Shown here piece by piece: positions 43,421 to 53,159 of a DNA stretch of 64,000 nt. The notes below the pieces were generated by a model. That model searched no databases, was not told the DNA's origin, and saw only the letters and a list, made by a program, of their open reading frames with translations. A program made the position numbers and the translations under genes. The stretch covers positions 62,001-126,000 of the forward strand of contig NZ_BAZF01000001.1 of NCBI RefSeq assembly GCF_000813145.1. Direction: 5' to 3'. How positions within the stretch are numbered: position 1 is the stretch's first letter; each line of letters opens with the position of its first letter. The stretch is from Geobacter sp. OR-1. Lineage in GTDB: Bacteria > Desulfobacterota > Desulfuromonadia > Geobacterales > DSM-12255.

Positions 43421-46400
43421 ATGCTGAGAACCTTTGCCCCGTGGTTCATTGCCGCTTGTTTGGCTTTCGCGAACCCTGCATATTCCGCAATCATCCCGGA
43501 TGCTCCCCACAGCAGCGCCAGCGGCTTTACCTGCATAGCCTGCCATGCGAGCCATCCGGTCCTCGGCGGCACCGGTTACAACAACATCTGCCTCAACTGC
43601 CACAGGCCCGGTTTTCCCCGGGGGGGCGGCAAGCCTTTTACAGAGGCGGACATGGCAAACCCGTTCGGGACATTTACCTCAACGCGCAACGGTTCGGTCT
43701 TCCAGACGTCCCATGCATGGCAGGGATCGGATTCCGTTTCCGCGGCAGGGGCATTACCTCCTTTGCAGGCCGGTCTCACCAGCGTTCGCACCAAGACCGG
43801 CGGACAGCTCGCCTGCGTCAGGTGCCATAACCAGCATTCCAATGCCAACGGTTCGTTCCTGAGGGTTGCCAACGATCAGGACCAGCTCTGCCTGGACTGC
43901 CACCGTCAGAGAAACACGACTGACCACAAGGCCGGCACGCATCCGGTCGGGATTGACTATGCGGCCCGGGCGGCCGGCAACCCGAAGTTCAAGGGATTTT
44001 CCGCCTCCAGCGGCCTCAAACTCGTCAGCGGCAAAGTTCTCTGCAGCTCCTGCCATGGGGTCCACTATACCGATTCGCGCGCCGGGACTGCCAAGACCGC
44101 AGCCGGTTACAACAATCTTTCCACCGGGGACGGCAACCTGCTGAGGACAGCCCTTCGCGGAGCGCAGCCAAACAGCCCTAACCTCTGTACTGCCTGCCAT
44201 ACCGGCAAATTCAGTCACAACAGGCGGGGCCAGAATGTCCAGTGCGGCGACTGCCACGGCGGCCATGTCGATCCAGGTGACGGCACCACCCCGAACGTCC
44301 GGCTGGTGAACCGGCAGATGCGCTTTTCGTCAACGCTCAGATCAGCCAAAAACAAGCCGGTCTTTTTCCAGTCAACCGCGGTAAAGAATTATAAAGATGC
44401 GAACGGCACCGGAGTCTGCCAGTCCTGTCACGACATCCCCATGGGCTCTGGCTTCCAGAGCTTCCATAACATAACCGACACCACCGGCTGCACTAACTGC
44501 CATTCCCACGACAATCCGCTTGGCACTTATTCAGTGGACCCCAACAAGGCCTGCAACTCCTGTCACGGGTATCCCCCCCGGGCAAATACAGCCGGAGGCC
44601 CTGACGGCTATGCCGCAGGGTCGCCGTTTACCAACGAAGCAAACAGCGGCCATGCCACGCATGCCTCTACCCCTTATCAGAAGGCATGCACGGAATGCCA
44701 TAACGGCAATAGCCACGCGACCGGAACCTTCCAGGACGTATTTCTGGATACTGCCGGCTCAATTGCCGCCACCGGCGGACTGACCCCGTCATACAACGCC
44801 GGTACGTTCACCTGCGCCAATGTGTACTGCCACAGCAACGGCGCCCCACGGACCGGCATCACACAGAATGCCCCGACACCGGCAACAATTCCGGCATGGA
44901 ATAACGGCAAGGGAGCAATAACCGGCCAGCCAAACGCCTCCCGCTGTAACAACTGCCATGCCGCCCCGATCGCAACCAACAGCCACACCAAACATATCAA
45001 TGCTGCCGGTTACGCTATTGCCTGCAGCGTCTGCCACTCGGCAACGGTCTCGGGAACAAGCTTCACAACCACTACCATCAGTAACCAGAGCAATCACACC
45101 AACGGGATCAAAGATGTAGTTTTCGGAGATCCGGCGACCGGCGGCATCTGGGCTCAAAGTAGTGCAACCTGCACCAACATTTACTGCCACAGCAATGTTC
45201 AGGGCGCCAGCGGCAGCGGCGCGCCGGCATTCAGGTCCCCGCACTGGGGAATCGACAACGGGACCATCGGCTGCGGGTCGTGCCATGCAAATATGGCGAC
45301 TGACACGTCAGGAACCGGCAGCCACAAGACCCATGCCCAGGCACCATACGTCTACTCGTGCGGCGTATGCCATAGCGGTTATACCAATGCATCGGTAGTA
45401 ACCGCTACCCACGTCGATAATTCGATCAACCTCTCGTTCTCGGCACCGGCAACCAATGGCGGCACAACACCGTCATACTACGGCGGCAACACCAAAACCC
45501 CGGGTACCGGATTCCGGCAGTGCCAGAACATTTACTGCCACAGTACGGTGCAAAACGCCACCAGCGGCAACAGCAGCGGTATCACCTACAAGACCCCGAC
45601 ATGGGGGGATGCGGCATCGGTAGGGACTTGCGGGGGGTGTCATGTAAATATGGCCGTCGACACTACCGGAACCGGTAGCCATGCCGCGCATGCCAGGATA
45701 TACGGAATGCCGTGCAGCGAATGCCATTCCGGAGCCGGCAAAGATCCGAACACCGGGATAGCCACCCCGCTTCATGCCAACGGCAAGATCAACATAGCTT
45801 TCAGCGGGACAAGGGCTGTCGGCGCCACTTATACAAAAGGGGCGGCAATAGACCCTGGGCAGGGTTTCGGCAGATGCACCGCCGCCAACTGCCATGGTCA
45901 GGGTGTTCCTACCTGGGGATCACCCTTGTCCGGTACAGATTGTCAAAAGTGCCACGGCGATGCCAGTGCGCCGTTTTATTCGACTGCCATCCCAAGAATA
46001 ACCACAAATACCGATGCCAAAGTCGGTGCGCATTCGGCACATTTGCGGGCAACTCATGCAATCAGCGGCAATATTGCCTGCAGCGAATGTCATGCCGTTC
46101 CCGGCACACTTAACAGCGGGAACCATATGAACGGCACCGTTGAAATTACCTTCGGCACCCTGGCCAAGTCGCAAAGCACCAATGCCACATCCTGCAACAC
46201 CAGCTGGTGCCACGGCGGCAATACAACATCGCTTCCGGAAAACAATCCGGTTCGAACCGCCCCATCATGGGCAACGCCGTTTCCGACCGGGTCATCGCTT
46301 GGGACCGGCGGTGCAGCGGGCACATCAGGGACCGGCTACTGTGCCCAGTGCCACGGTTACCCGCCTCTCACCGCCCTGCATGCGGGTAAAACCGCCGGCC

Positions 46401-49400
46401 AATGCACGATCTGTCATCCTCACCTCAATAGCGACGCGCAGACCTTCAACAACGCGGCCAAGCATGTTAACGGCACCATCGATGCCACTGGCGGTCATGC
46501 ATTCCCGTATCAGGGTTCCACGCACCTCAGCACTGCCGGCACCACTCCATGGGCCAGTTGCGTGACAGCCGGCTGCCATACTCGCGGCGCAAACACCACT
46601 TATCCGGTGGCGGCCGGCACTCCTCCGGACTGTAACGCCTGCCACCTGGGAGGGCTCAAGGTCCCGTCCGGCACCTCTTCCTGCTGGGATTGCCATGGCG
46701 TCAGCGCCGCGAACGGCCTCCCCAACGGTTCATCGTTCCCCAATAACGCCGGTTCCCACAGCGTGCATGCGGCGCTGGCCGGCATTTCCTGCGCTTCCTG
46801 TCATACCGGTGGCGGCACCGGAACCACCAGCCACGGTCCCGGCAATCGCACGGCAAAGTCTTCGGTTGCCGATGTCAAGGTAGCCTTTACCGGACAGGGG
46901 GCGAACCCGGTCTGGACCGTTGCAGCCATGACCTGCTCTGCCACCAATTGCCACGGCCAGGGAGCGCCGACATGGGGAGCCACCAGCGCTACCCCGGTTA
47001 ACGGGTTCCCGTACTCGGCGGTCCAGTGCGAAAAGTGCCATGGCTCGGCGACAACCGTACCGTTTTACTCGAACGCCATCCCCAAGGTGACGGCCAATAC
47101 CGATGCCAAGGCAGGAGCTCATACCGCCCACCTGCAGGCAAGCCACACCCTCAGCAACAAAATTGCCTGCAGTGAATGCCACACGGTTCCGGGAACAGCA
47201 ACGGCAGCAGGTCATATGAACGGCACCACCGAAGTTGCCTTCGGCACCCTGGCCAAGTCGCAAAGCACCAACGCCACCTCATGCAGCACCAGCTGGTGTC
47301 ACGGCGGCAATACCGGCCTGATCCCGCAGAATAACCCGGCCAGAACCGCACCGGCATGGGCAACTCCTTACCCGGCGGTCGGCGCTGTAGGGACTGGCGG
47401 TGTCGGCGGCACCACCGGTACCGGTCTCTGCGCCCAGTGCCACGGCTATCCACCGGCCAATGCCCTCCATGCAGGCAAGATCGCTACCCAGTGCACCGGC
47501 TGCCACAGCCATGTCAACGCCGACGCCACCGGATTCTCCGACGCGACCAAGCATATCAACGGCACCATCGATGCCAGCGGCGGGCATTCATTCCCGTATC
47601 AGGGTTCTGCACACCTCAGCGCTGCCGGCACCACTCCATGGGCCAGCTGCGTGACTGCCGGCTGCCATACACGCGGCGTGAACACCACTTATCCGGTGGC
47701 GGCCGGCACTCCTCCGGACTGTAACGCCTGCCACCTGGGAGGGCTCAAGGTCCCGTCCGGCACCTCTTCCTGCTGGGATTGCCATGGTGTCAGCGCCACG
47801 AACGGCCTCCCCAACGGTTCATCGTTCCCGAATAATGCCGGTTCCCACAGCGTGCATGCGGCGCTGGCCGGTATTTCCTGCGTCTCCTGCCACACCGGTG
47901 GCGGTACCGGAACCACCAGCCACGGTCCCGGCAATCGTACAGCCAAAACTTCAGTTGCCAACGTTACGGTAGCCTTTACCGGACAGGGGGCAAACCCGGT
48001 CTGGACCGTTGCAGCCTTGACCTGCTCTGCAACAAATTGCCACGGCCAGGGAGCGCCGACATGGGGAGCCACCAGCGCTACCCCGGTTAACGGGTTCCCG
48101 TACTCGGCGGTCCAGTGCGAAAAGTGCCATGGCTCGGCGACAACTGTACCGTTTTACTCGAACGCCATCCCCAAGGTGACGGCCAATACCGATGCCAAGG
48201 CAGGAGCTCATACCGCGCACCTGCAGGCTAGCCACACCCTCAGCAGCAAGATTGCCTGCAGTGAATGCCATACGGTTCCGGGAACAGTAACGGCAGCAGG
48301 TCATATGAACGGCAGCACTGAAATTGCCTTCGGCACCCTGGCCAAATCACAAAGCACCAACGCCACCTCATGCAGCACCAGCTGGTGCCATGGCGGCAAT
48401 ACCGGCCTGATCCCGCAGAATAACCCGGCCAGAACCGCACCGTCATGGGCAACCCCCTATCCTGCGGTCGGCGCTGTGGGGACTGGCGGTGTCGGCGGCA
48501 CCACCGGTACAGGTCTCTGCGCCCAGTGCCATGGCTATCCACCGGCCAATGCAATTCATGCGGGCAAGGCCGCAACCGCCTGCACCGGCTGCCACAGCCA
48601 TGTCAACGCCGCCGGTACCGGTTTTACCGATGCCTCCAAGCATATCAACGGCACCATCGACGGCGGCGAATCGGCTGGTGGCATTGCCTGCAACAACTGC
48701 CACAGTTTTTCTTCGGCAATGGCCAACGACACCACGACCTATCACCACCCGGTGAATTCAAACGTCGACTACGGATCATCTACATGCCTGCAGTGCCATG
48801 TTGATCACAACATCTTCAGCCCGATCTATAATACATCGAATCCGAGCATTGCCGACAGAAGCGCCAACCTGAGGAGCAGCAGGCTTAACACCCCAACCCA
48901 AACCGGTGGTAATGCAAACTCTGATTTCGGCAATTTCGGGGTTCTCGACAACGGCGGGATCTGCATTACCTGTCACACCAACACCCAGAACATTTCCGTC
49001 AACCAGAAGAACGCCCCGTCAGTCGGAACGGTACTTGCCACCGTTCAATATGCAACCTACAACACTGCAGCCCATCAATACACGGCACTGTCGACCTACA
49101 GCGACGGCACGACATTTAATGCCAACTGCAGCAAATGCCATCTGGCCAGGGCAACGGAGACTTCTTCATTCCAGTCCGGCAACCAGTTCGCCACTCACCT
49201 GGGGTACGACCGAAAGCTGCTGGGTGGCTTGGGGCTCACGGTTGTTGCCGGTAGCGATCCTCTGGAGCAGAATCACTGCTTCCGCTGCCACAGCAAGACT
49301 ACGGACAGTAACCCCGGCGGCGCTGCCGCAAAGACAACCGCCAATCGTGACTACTACAACAGGGCTGCCATGGATGCCGCAGCCGAAGCCGTATTCTCTG

Positions 49401-50386
49401 ATTTTGCCAAGACCGGCGGCAGGCATAACGTTGCCGGTTACAGCGGCATTCATTATCTTACCGAGCCAAACGGAAGCGGGCTTATAACCACAAAGCACGT
49501 CGAATGCGGCGACTGCCACAACCCGCATGCAGCAACAGCATCAAATCATGCGATCGGGACTAACAATGTCTCCGGAGTCCTGACCGGCGTAGGCGGCGCC
49601 ACACCGAGCTTCGTCGCTTCCAACTGGGGCGGAGTCTCATCGTATGCGAATGCAGCTACGGCCGACATGGAATACAAAATCTGCCTCAAGTGCCACAACC
49701 TGAATAATATCTCCTGGGGCGGCACAGGAGCGGCAGCCTGGACCGATCTGGGGCTGGAATTCAACCCGAATAACAAATCCGCGCATCCGGTTATCGTCTC
49801 ACTGAACAACCAAACCGGGTCATTGGCTCCTAAAGCCTTGACCGCCGCGCAGATGACTGCACCTTGGACAGCTGTCGGCACCCAGACCATGTACTGCTCC
49901 GACTGCCATGCCTCAGATACCGCCGGCTCCCAGGGCCCGCATGGCTCGACCGTCAAGTGGATGCTGACCGGAGCCAACAAGGCATGGCCGTACACATCAG
50001 CGGCGAGCAACGGCACATCTGCAGGGACTTTCTTCACCTTGAGTACCAGGACCACAAACAGTGGTACGAATAACGGCCTGTTCTGTCTCAACTGTCATCC
50101 GAGCACAAACCAGAACAATGTTCACTCTCGGGGCAACCATACAAGCATCCCCTGCGTGAACTGCCATATCCGGGTTCCCCACGGCGGCAAACTGTCTCGT
50201 CTCATTACGACAGATACGGCGGGTTTGCCGGGACGTTACAAGCCTGATGGCAATAACGGTGCGTTCTCCGGAGGAAGGGTAACGCAATTCAAGAAAGCTG
50301 CCGGCCCTAGCAACTACTCGGAAAGCAACTGCAACCAGAGTGGCTGCAGCAGTCACGGAGCTGTGACCTCCCCGGAAACCTGGTAG
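43421..50386 (+). CDS. Giant multiheme c-type cytochrome (45 CXXCH + 11 CX4CH)
   Basis: 2321 residues with a signal peptide (LAFANPAYSA). By direct reading I count 45 CXXCH motifs (first CIACH, last CVNCH) and 11 CX4CH motifs (CANVYCH, CTNIYCH, CQNIYCH, CTAANCH, CNTSWCH, CVTAGCH and repeats), so up to 56 hemes. The central part consists of the C4xC...CXXCH domain characteristic of Geobacter. About residues 1020-1750 are a near-identical tandem duplication (363 codons each). The C-terminal ~550 residues have more widely spaced hemes, and the final CNQSGCSSH breaks the CH pattern. No lipobox or anchor, so it is probably secreted or held by partner proteins. Ribosome-binding site AGGAG. Likely an extracellular electron-transfer wire or reservoir. 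Confidence 0.93.
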   Translation: MLRTFAPWFIAACLAFANPAYSAIIPDAPHSSASGFTCIACHASHPVLGGTGYNNICLNCHRPGFPRGGGKPFTEADMANPFGTFTSTRNGSVFQTSHAWQGSDSVSAAGALPPLQAGLTSVRTKTGGQLACVRCHNQHSNANGSFLRVANDQDQLCLDCHRQRNTTDHKAGTHPVGIDYAARAAGNPKFKGFSASSGLKLVSGKVLCSSCHGVHYTDSRAGTAKTAAGYNNLSTGDGNLLRTALRGAQPNSPNLCTACHTGKFSHNRRGQNVQCGDCHGGHVDPGDGTTPNVRLVNRQMRFSSTLRSAKNKPVFFQSTAVKNYKDANGTGVCQSCHDIPMGSGFQSFHNITDTTGCTNCHSHDNPLGTYSVDPNKACNSCHGYPPRANTAGGPDGYAAGSPFTNEANSGHATHASTPYQKACTECHNGNSHATGTFQDVFLDTAGSIAATGGLTPSYNAGTFTCANVYCHSNGAPRTGITQNAPTPATIPAWNNGKGAITGQPNASRCNNCHAAPIATNSHTKHINAAGYAIACSVCHSATVSGTSFTTTTISNQSNHTNGIKDVVFGDPATGGIWAQSSATCTNIYCHSNVQGASGSGAPAFRSPHWGIDNGTIGCGSCHANMATDTSGTGSHKTHAQAPYVYSCGVCHSGYTNASVVTATHVDNSINLSFSAPATNGGTTPSYYGGNTKTPGTGFRQCQNIYCHSTVQNATSGNSSGITYKTPTWGDAASVGTCGGCHVNMAVDTTGTGSHAAHARIYGMPCSECHSGAGKDPNTGIATPLHANGKINIAFSGTRAVGATYTKGAAIDPGQGFGRCTAANCHGQGVPTWGSPLSGTDCQKCHGDASAPFYSTAIPRITTNTDAKVGAHSAHLRATHAISGNIACSECHAVPGTLNSGNHMNGTVEITFGTLAKSQSTNATSCNTSWCHGGNTTSLPENNPVRTAPSWATPFPTGSSLGTGGAAGTSGTGYCAQCHGYPPLTALHAGKTAGQCTICHPHLNSDAQTFNNAAKHVNGTIDATGGHAFPYQGSTHLSTAGTTPWASCVTAGCHTRGANTTYPVAAGTPPDCNACHLGGLKVPSGTSSCWDCHGVSAANGLPNGSSFPNNAGSHSVHAALAGISCASCHTGGGTGTTSHGPGNRTAKSSVADVKVAFTGQGANPVWTVAAMTCSATNCHGQGAPTWGATSATPVNGFPYSAVQCEKCHGSATTVPFYSNAIPKVTANTDAKAGAHTAHLQASHTLSNKIACSECHTVPGTATAAGHMNGTTEVAFGTLAKSQSTNATSCSTSWCHGGNTGLIPQNNPARTAPAWATPYPAVGAVGTGGVGGTTGTGLCAQCHGYPPANALHAGKIATQCTGCHSHVNADATGFSDATKHINGTIDASGGHSFPYQGSAHLSAAGTTPWASCVTAGCHTRGVNTTYPVAAGTPPDCNACHLGGLKVPSGTSSCWDCHGVSATNGLPNGSSFPNNAGSHSVHAALAGISCVSCHTGGGTGTTSHGPGNRTAKTSVANVTVAFTGQGANPVWTVAALTCSATNCHGQGAPTWGATSATPVNGFPYSAVQCEKCHGSATTVPFYSNAIPKVTANTDAKAGAHTAHLQASHTLSSKIACSECHTVPGTVTAAGHMNGSTEIAFGTLAKSQSTNATSCSTSWCHGGNTGLIPQNNPARTAPSWATPYPAVGAVGTGGVGGTTGTGLCAQCHGYPPANAIHAGKAATACTGCHSHVNAAGTGFTDASKHINGTIDGGESAGGIACNNCHSFSSAMANDTTTYHHPVNSNVDYGSSTCLQCHVDHNIFSPIYNTSNPSIADRSANLRSSRLNTPTQTGGNANSDFGNFGVLDNGGICITCHTNTQNISVNQKNAPSVGTVLATVQYATYNTAAHQYTALSTYSDGTTFNANCSKCHLARATETSSFQSGNQFATHLGYDRKLLGGLGLTVVAGSDPLEQNHCFRCHSKTTDSNPGGAAAKTTANRDYYNRAAMDAAAEAVFSDFAKTGGRHNVAGYSGIHYLTEPNGSGLITTKHVECGDCHNPHAATASNHAIGTNNVSGVLTGVGGATPSFVASNWGGVSSYANAATADMEYKICLKCHNLNNISWGGTGAAAWTDLGLEFNPNNKSAHPVIVSLNNQTGSLAPKALTAAQMTAPWTAVGTQTMYCSDCHASDTAGSQGPHGSTVKWMLTGANKAWPYTSAASNGTSAGTFFTLSTRTTNSGTNNGLFCLNCHPSTNQNNVHSRGNHTSIPCVNCHIRVPHGGKLSRLITTDTAGLPGRYKPDGNNGAFSGGRVTQFKKAAGPSNYSESNCNQSGCSSHGAVTSPETW
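46500..48677 (+). repeat. Tandem 1089-bp repeats inside the giant cytochrome gene
   Basis: Two near-identical copies, roughly 46500-47588 and 47589-48677, offset by 1089 bp (363 codons), aligned for instance at GCGTGAC...GCCGGCTGCCAT (46560 and 47649). Each encodes three CX4CH and seven CXXCH hemes. A more diverged third copy of part of the unit precedes them (about 45880-46500). The repeat preserves frame and heme spacing. Confidence 0.85.
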
Positions 50387-50395
50387 CCATAACCG

Positions 50396-50430
50396 CCCCG
50401 CCGGTGCCATGCCGGCGGGGGCTGTTTTTT
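50396..50430 (+). terminator. Terminator after the giant cytochrome
   Basis: CCCCGCCGG and CCGGCGGGG pair around a 7-nt loop and are followed by GCTGTTTTTT. It ends the porin-cytochrome operon. Confidence 0.9.
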
Positions 50431-50439
50431 CATACTGTT

Positions 50440-50467
50440 TTGCACTCCACTTACTGCGTGATACTAT
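50440..50467 (+). promoter_or_regulatory. Sigma-70-type promoter of the resB-ccsA unit
   Basis: TTGCAC, 16-bp spacer, TACTAT, directly after the terminator. The predicted start (about 50474) lies within a few bases of the ATG at 50477, so the first gene may be leaderless or start at ATG 50486. Confidence 0.5.
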
Positions 50468-50476
50468 TTCCCTACG

Positions 50477-51007
50477 ATGCCGACAATGCCACCACGCTAT
50501 CTACTTCTACTCGCAACCCTAGTCCTATACGCCTGCACCCTGTCCAACCCTGCGGCTGACACCGAACGGCAGGTCAAATCGGTCATCATGCGTTACAACC
50601 AGCTACTTGCCGATGGCTACCGCAGCATGAACATGAACCCGCTCCAGGAGGTGGCCACGGTGGAGCAGGCAACCAGGCTGTACCACCACATGGCCGCCCT
50701 TGGCGAGGGTAAGCTCCGGATGGATTCGGCGCTCAAAGGGATCACCTTTGTCAAAACCGAATACCCGCGCCCCGGCGAAGCGGTTATCCAGACCAGAGAG
50801 AATTGGGACTTCACGCATATCAACATCGACACCGGAAAGAAATTTGCCGAGGAGCGCGGTTTCATCTACGAGATGCGCTATCAAATGAAGCGTGATGGTA
50901 GCCGCTGGGCCATCACGAACGTTGACACGCTCTCCGGGACCAGCACCGATACGGTCATCCCTTGGCCGGAGAAGAAAAGACCCCCCCCTGAACCACTCTA
51001 CGGGTAG
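50477..51007 (+). CDS. Lipoprotein upstream of resB
   Basis: 176 residues. LVLYACTLSNPA looks like a lipobox, with the lipidated Cys near residue 20. The mature part is a small alpha/beta domain (VKSVIMRYNQLLADGYRSMN, AVIQTRENWDFTHINIDTGK, YEMRYQMKRDGSRWAITNVD) resembling NTF2-like/Tim44-like folds with a conserved Trp near the end; no named family recognised. It ends 8 bp before resB, so it is probably a partner in cytochrome maturation or a heme/apoprotein handling factor (inferred from position). ATG 50486 is an alternative start. Confidence 0.78.
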   Translation: MPTMPPRYLLLLATLVLYACTLSNPAADTERQVKSVIMRYNQLLADGYRSMNMNPLQEVATVEQATRLYHHMAALGEGKLRMDSALKGITFVKTEYPRPGEAVIQTRENWDFTHINIDTGKKFAEERGFIYEMRYQMKRDGSRWAITNVDTLSGTSTDTVIPWPEKKRPPPEPLYG

Positions 51008-51015
51008 CAGATAGC

Positions 51016-52317
51016 ATGATGACCCGCGTGAAACGGTTTTTCCTCTCCCGTAGTACCGTCCTCACCATCATCCTCCTTGCCCTGGGGGCTGTAACCCTAG
51101 GAGCGCTGGTACCCCAGGAGTTCATTACCGACCGGATCGAGCTGGAGAAATGGCGATCGCTGCACCCCACCTTGTCCACGCTCTCCGATCTCCTGGGGCT
51201 TTGGCATGTCTACACCACCCCCGGATTTGCCGTCATACTGCTGTTAGTCTGCATATCCCTCACGATATCGACCGGTGAGCAGGGTAAATCCGCATGGGCC
51301 AAGACTTTCAAGGGGACTCCAGGCGGGGAGCCGGTCGGCTACTTCCCGATCACGCAGGAGCACGCGATTTGCGTACTCCGTGCTCTCGGATATCGTCAAA
51401 TGTCTCAGGCAACCCTCCGCTTCATCAAAAATCCCTGGGGGTACTGGGGGGCCTTTTCACTCCATCTCGGGCTGCTCGTCTGCATTGCGGCGTCGCTGCT
51501 CATAGCGCTCACCCAGCAGCGGGGGAGCGTGGATCTGGTCCGGGGAGAGACCCAACTGGCAGGTGCGCCTTGGACTGGTGAGGAAAGAGGGCTGCTGGCA
51601 GGGAGCCTGGTGCTCCCGGAACCGGTCAGGCTGGACGGTTTGAGGCTTGATTATAGTAATGGGAGCGTCAAGGGTGTGGAGGCCACCCTGTTCTTCGGCA
51701 CCGACCGATCGGCCGGAATCATGGCGAAAACGGCGATCAACACCCCTTTGTCGCATGAAGGGTTGACCATCTACCAGGGTAATGAGTACGGCCAAGCGTT
51801 CCTCATTGAGATTCGCACCCAAACAGGCGAGCTGTCACGGGCCGCATATTCGATCCGGTTCCCGGCGCGAATCGACGAGGCAGGTTACAACGAGTTCAGG
51901 GTTCCTGGCGAGCCGAGGCTGATGCAGGCGAAATACTCCCCGTTCGCAAGCGGGAAACCGCTCGATCCTGCTGAAATGCCGTTGACCCTGAGGCTTATGG
52001 ACAATGACAGGGAGAGCGCCCGATTGACCCTTCGCCAAGGGGAAAGCGGCATGCTCGGTGGGGACCGGGTGGCGCTGCTTGATGTGCGTGACTGGGGGCG
52101 ACTGATATTTGTGCGGCTATACGGCATAGAGGGGGTTTTTGCCGGATTCTTCCTGATTGTGATCGGGGCTGCCCTGACCTACTGTATGCCGCCACGAGAG
52201 GCGGTGATAGTTGCGAAAGGCGAGGAAGTCTTTCTTTCGTGGCGTTCGCAAAGATTTGCAGAGCTGTATCGGGAAGAGCTGGAAAATATCCGCGCCGGAA
52301 TGGGGCAGGAAAGGTAA
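51016..52317 (+). CDS. resB: Cytochrome c biogenesis protein ResB (system II)
   Basis: 433 residues. N-terminal helix (STVLTIILLALGAVTLGALVP) followed by QEFITDRIELEKWRSLHP, second helix (GFAVILLLVCISLTIST), third helix (WGYWGAFSLHLGLLVCIAASLLIAL), a large periplasmic domain with INTPLSHEGLTIYQGNEYGQ, and a last helix (GVFAGFFLIVIGAALTYCMPP). This is the ResB/Ccs1 layout; with CcsA it exports heme and attaches it to CXXCH apocytochromes at the outer face of the inner membrane. Its place right behind the heme-rich operon suggests dedicated maturation. The stop is 7 bp before ccsA. Confidence 0.92.
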   Translation: MMTRVKRFFLSRSTVLTIILLALGAVTLGALVPQEFITDRIELEKWRSLHPTLSTLSDLLGLWHVYTTPGFAVILLLVCISLTISTGEQGKSAWAKTFKGTPGGEPVGYFPITQEHAICVLRALGYRQMSQATLRFIKNPWGYWGAFSLHLGLLVCIAASLLIALTQQRGSVDLVRGETQLAGAPWTGEERGLLAGSLVLPEPVRLDGLRLDYSNGSVKGVEATLFFGTDRSAGIMAKTAINTPLSHEGLTIYQGNEYGQAFLIEIRTQTGELSRAAYSIRFPARIDEAGYNEFRVPGEPRLMQAKYSPFASGKPLDPAEMPLTLRLMDNDRESARLTLRQGESGMLGGDRVALLDVRDWGRLIFVRLYGIEGVFAGFFLIVIGAALTYCMPPREAVIVAKGEEVFLSWRSQRFAELYREELENIRAGMGQER

Positions 52318-52324
52318 GAGACTG

Positions 52325-53154
52325 ATGGACAAGCAGACAGCACTCTATGTGACGCTCAACTGGATAGCGGTGTTTTTCTATGTTCTCGCCACGATCGCCA
52401 ATGTGTGGGGGATCGTCTTCGACCGGAAAAAACCGGAAAGCAGGAGCTACTGGCTCGCTGCAGCGGCCCTTGTTGTTCACGCCGCAGCAATAGGGCACTG
52501 GTGGAAAATCGTTGGGCATGGACCGTACATGGCGCCGAGCGAGGTCCTGTCATCGGACGCCTGGGTCACCATGGCCGCGTTCATCGTTTTCATCCGCAAA
52601 TTCCCCAGAATCAGACCGGCAAGCATCCTGGTGTTCCCGGCCACCTTCCTGATGCTGGCGCTGGCGAACATGTACAACCCGGGCATCAGATCTCTGCCGA
52701 CCACCTTCGGCTCGGTCTGGTTGATCTTCCATATCTCCTTTTACAAGATTTCACTGGCAACCCTGGTGATCGCCTGCGCCTTTTCCGTATTTGTCCTGCT
52801 GAAGGCGCGAAGCCACCCCCCGCAATGGCTCAACAAGCTTCCGGACGCCAACTCCGTGGATCTTTATGCATACCGATTCGCAGGGTTCGGCTTCATATTC
52901 TGGGCCATAGCGATGCTGGCCGGCTCGATCTGGGCCTATCGGTCATGGGGAAGATACTGGGGATGGGATCCCGTCGAGACCTGGTCTCTGATGACCTGGC
53001 TCATGTTCGGCGTGTATCTGCATCTGCGACACTTTTTCAGATGGGGGGGGAAACGGCGGCGTGGCTGTACCTGGCATGCTTCGTCGTGTCACTGATCTCG
53101 CTTTTCGTCACTTCCCACATGGGGAGTTCAATCCATGCGGAATACTTCAAGTAA
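52325..53154 (+). pseudogene. ccsA: Cytochrome c assembly protein CcsA/ResC, frameshifted at a G8 tract
   Basis: Heme-handling WWD-type membrane protein; the tryptophan-rich motif is intact (SWGRYWGWDPVETWSLMTWLM). The frame from 52325 continues to about 53041 and then runs into non-native residues and stops at 53095. The continuation in another frame (ETAAWLYLACFVVSLISLFV, then SSIHAEYFK) is the expected last helix, ending at 53154. The break is the eight-G run 53043-53050; nine Gs restore a 276-codon gene. Possible explanations: sequence error, a real null, slip-strand phase variation, or ribosomal -1 slippage. Loss of this gene would impair heme attachment unless a second system exists. 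Confidence 0.85.
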
Positions 53155-53159
53155 CCGGT

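Noticed and set aside
45880-48680. CRISPR array or satellite DNA suggested by long regular repeats
   Set aside because: The repeats are protein-coding in one frame with conserved CXXCH/CX4CH spacing and period 1089 bp; there are no short repeat-spacer units.
50360-50386. A further heme site at the C-terminus of the giant cytochrome (CNQSGCSSH)
   Set aside because: The second Cys is followed by Ser-Ser-His, not His, so it does not meet the CXnCH rule.
52300-53100. Long alternative-frame ORF (52405-53154) as a separate gene
   Set aside because: Only its last ~40 residues look native; they are the displaced C-terminus of CcsA after the G8 tract.
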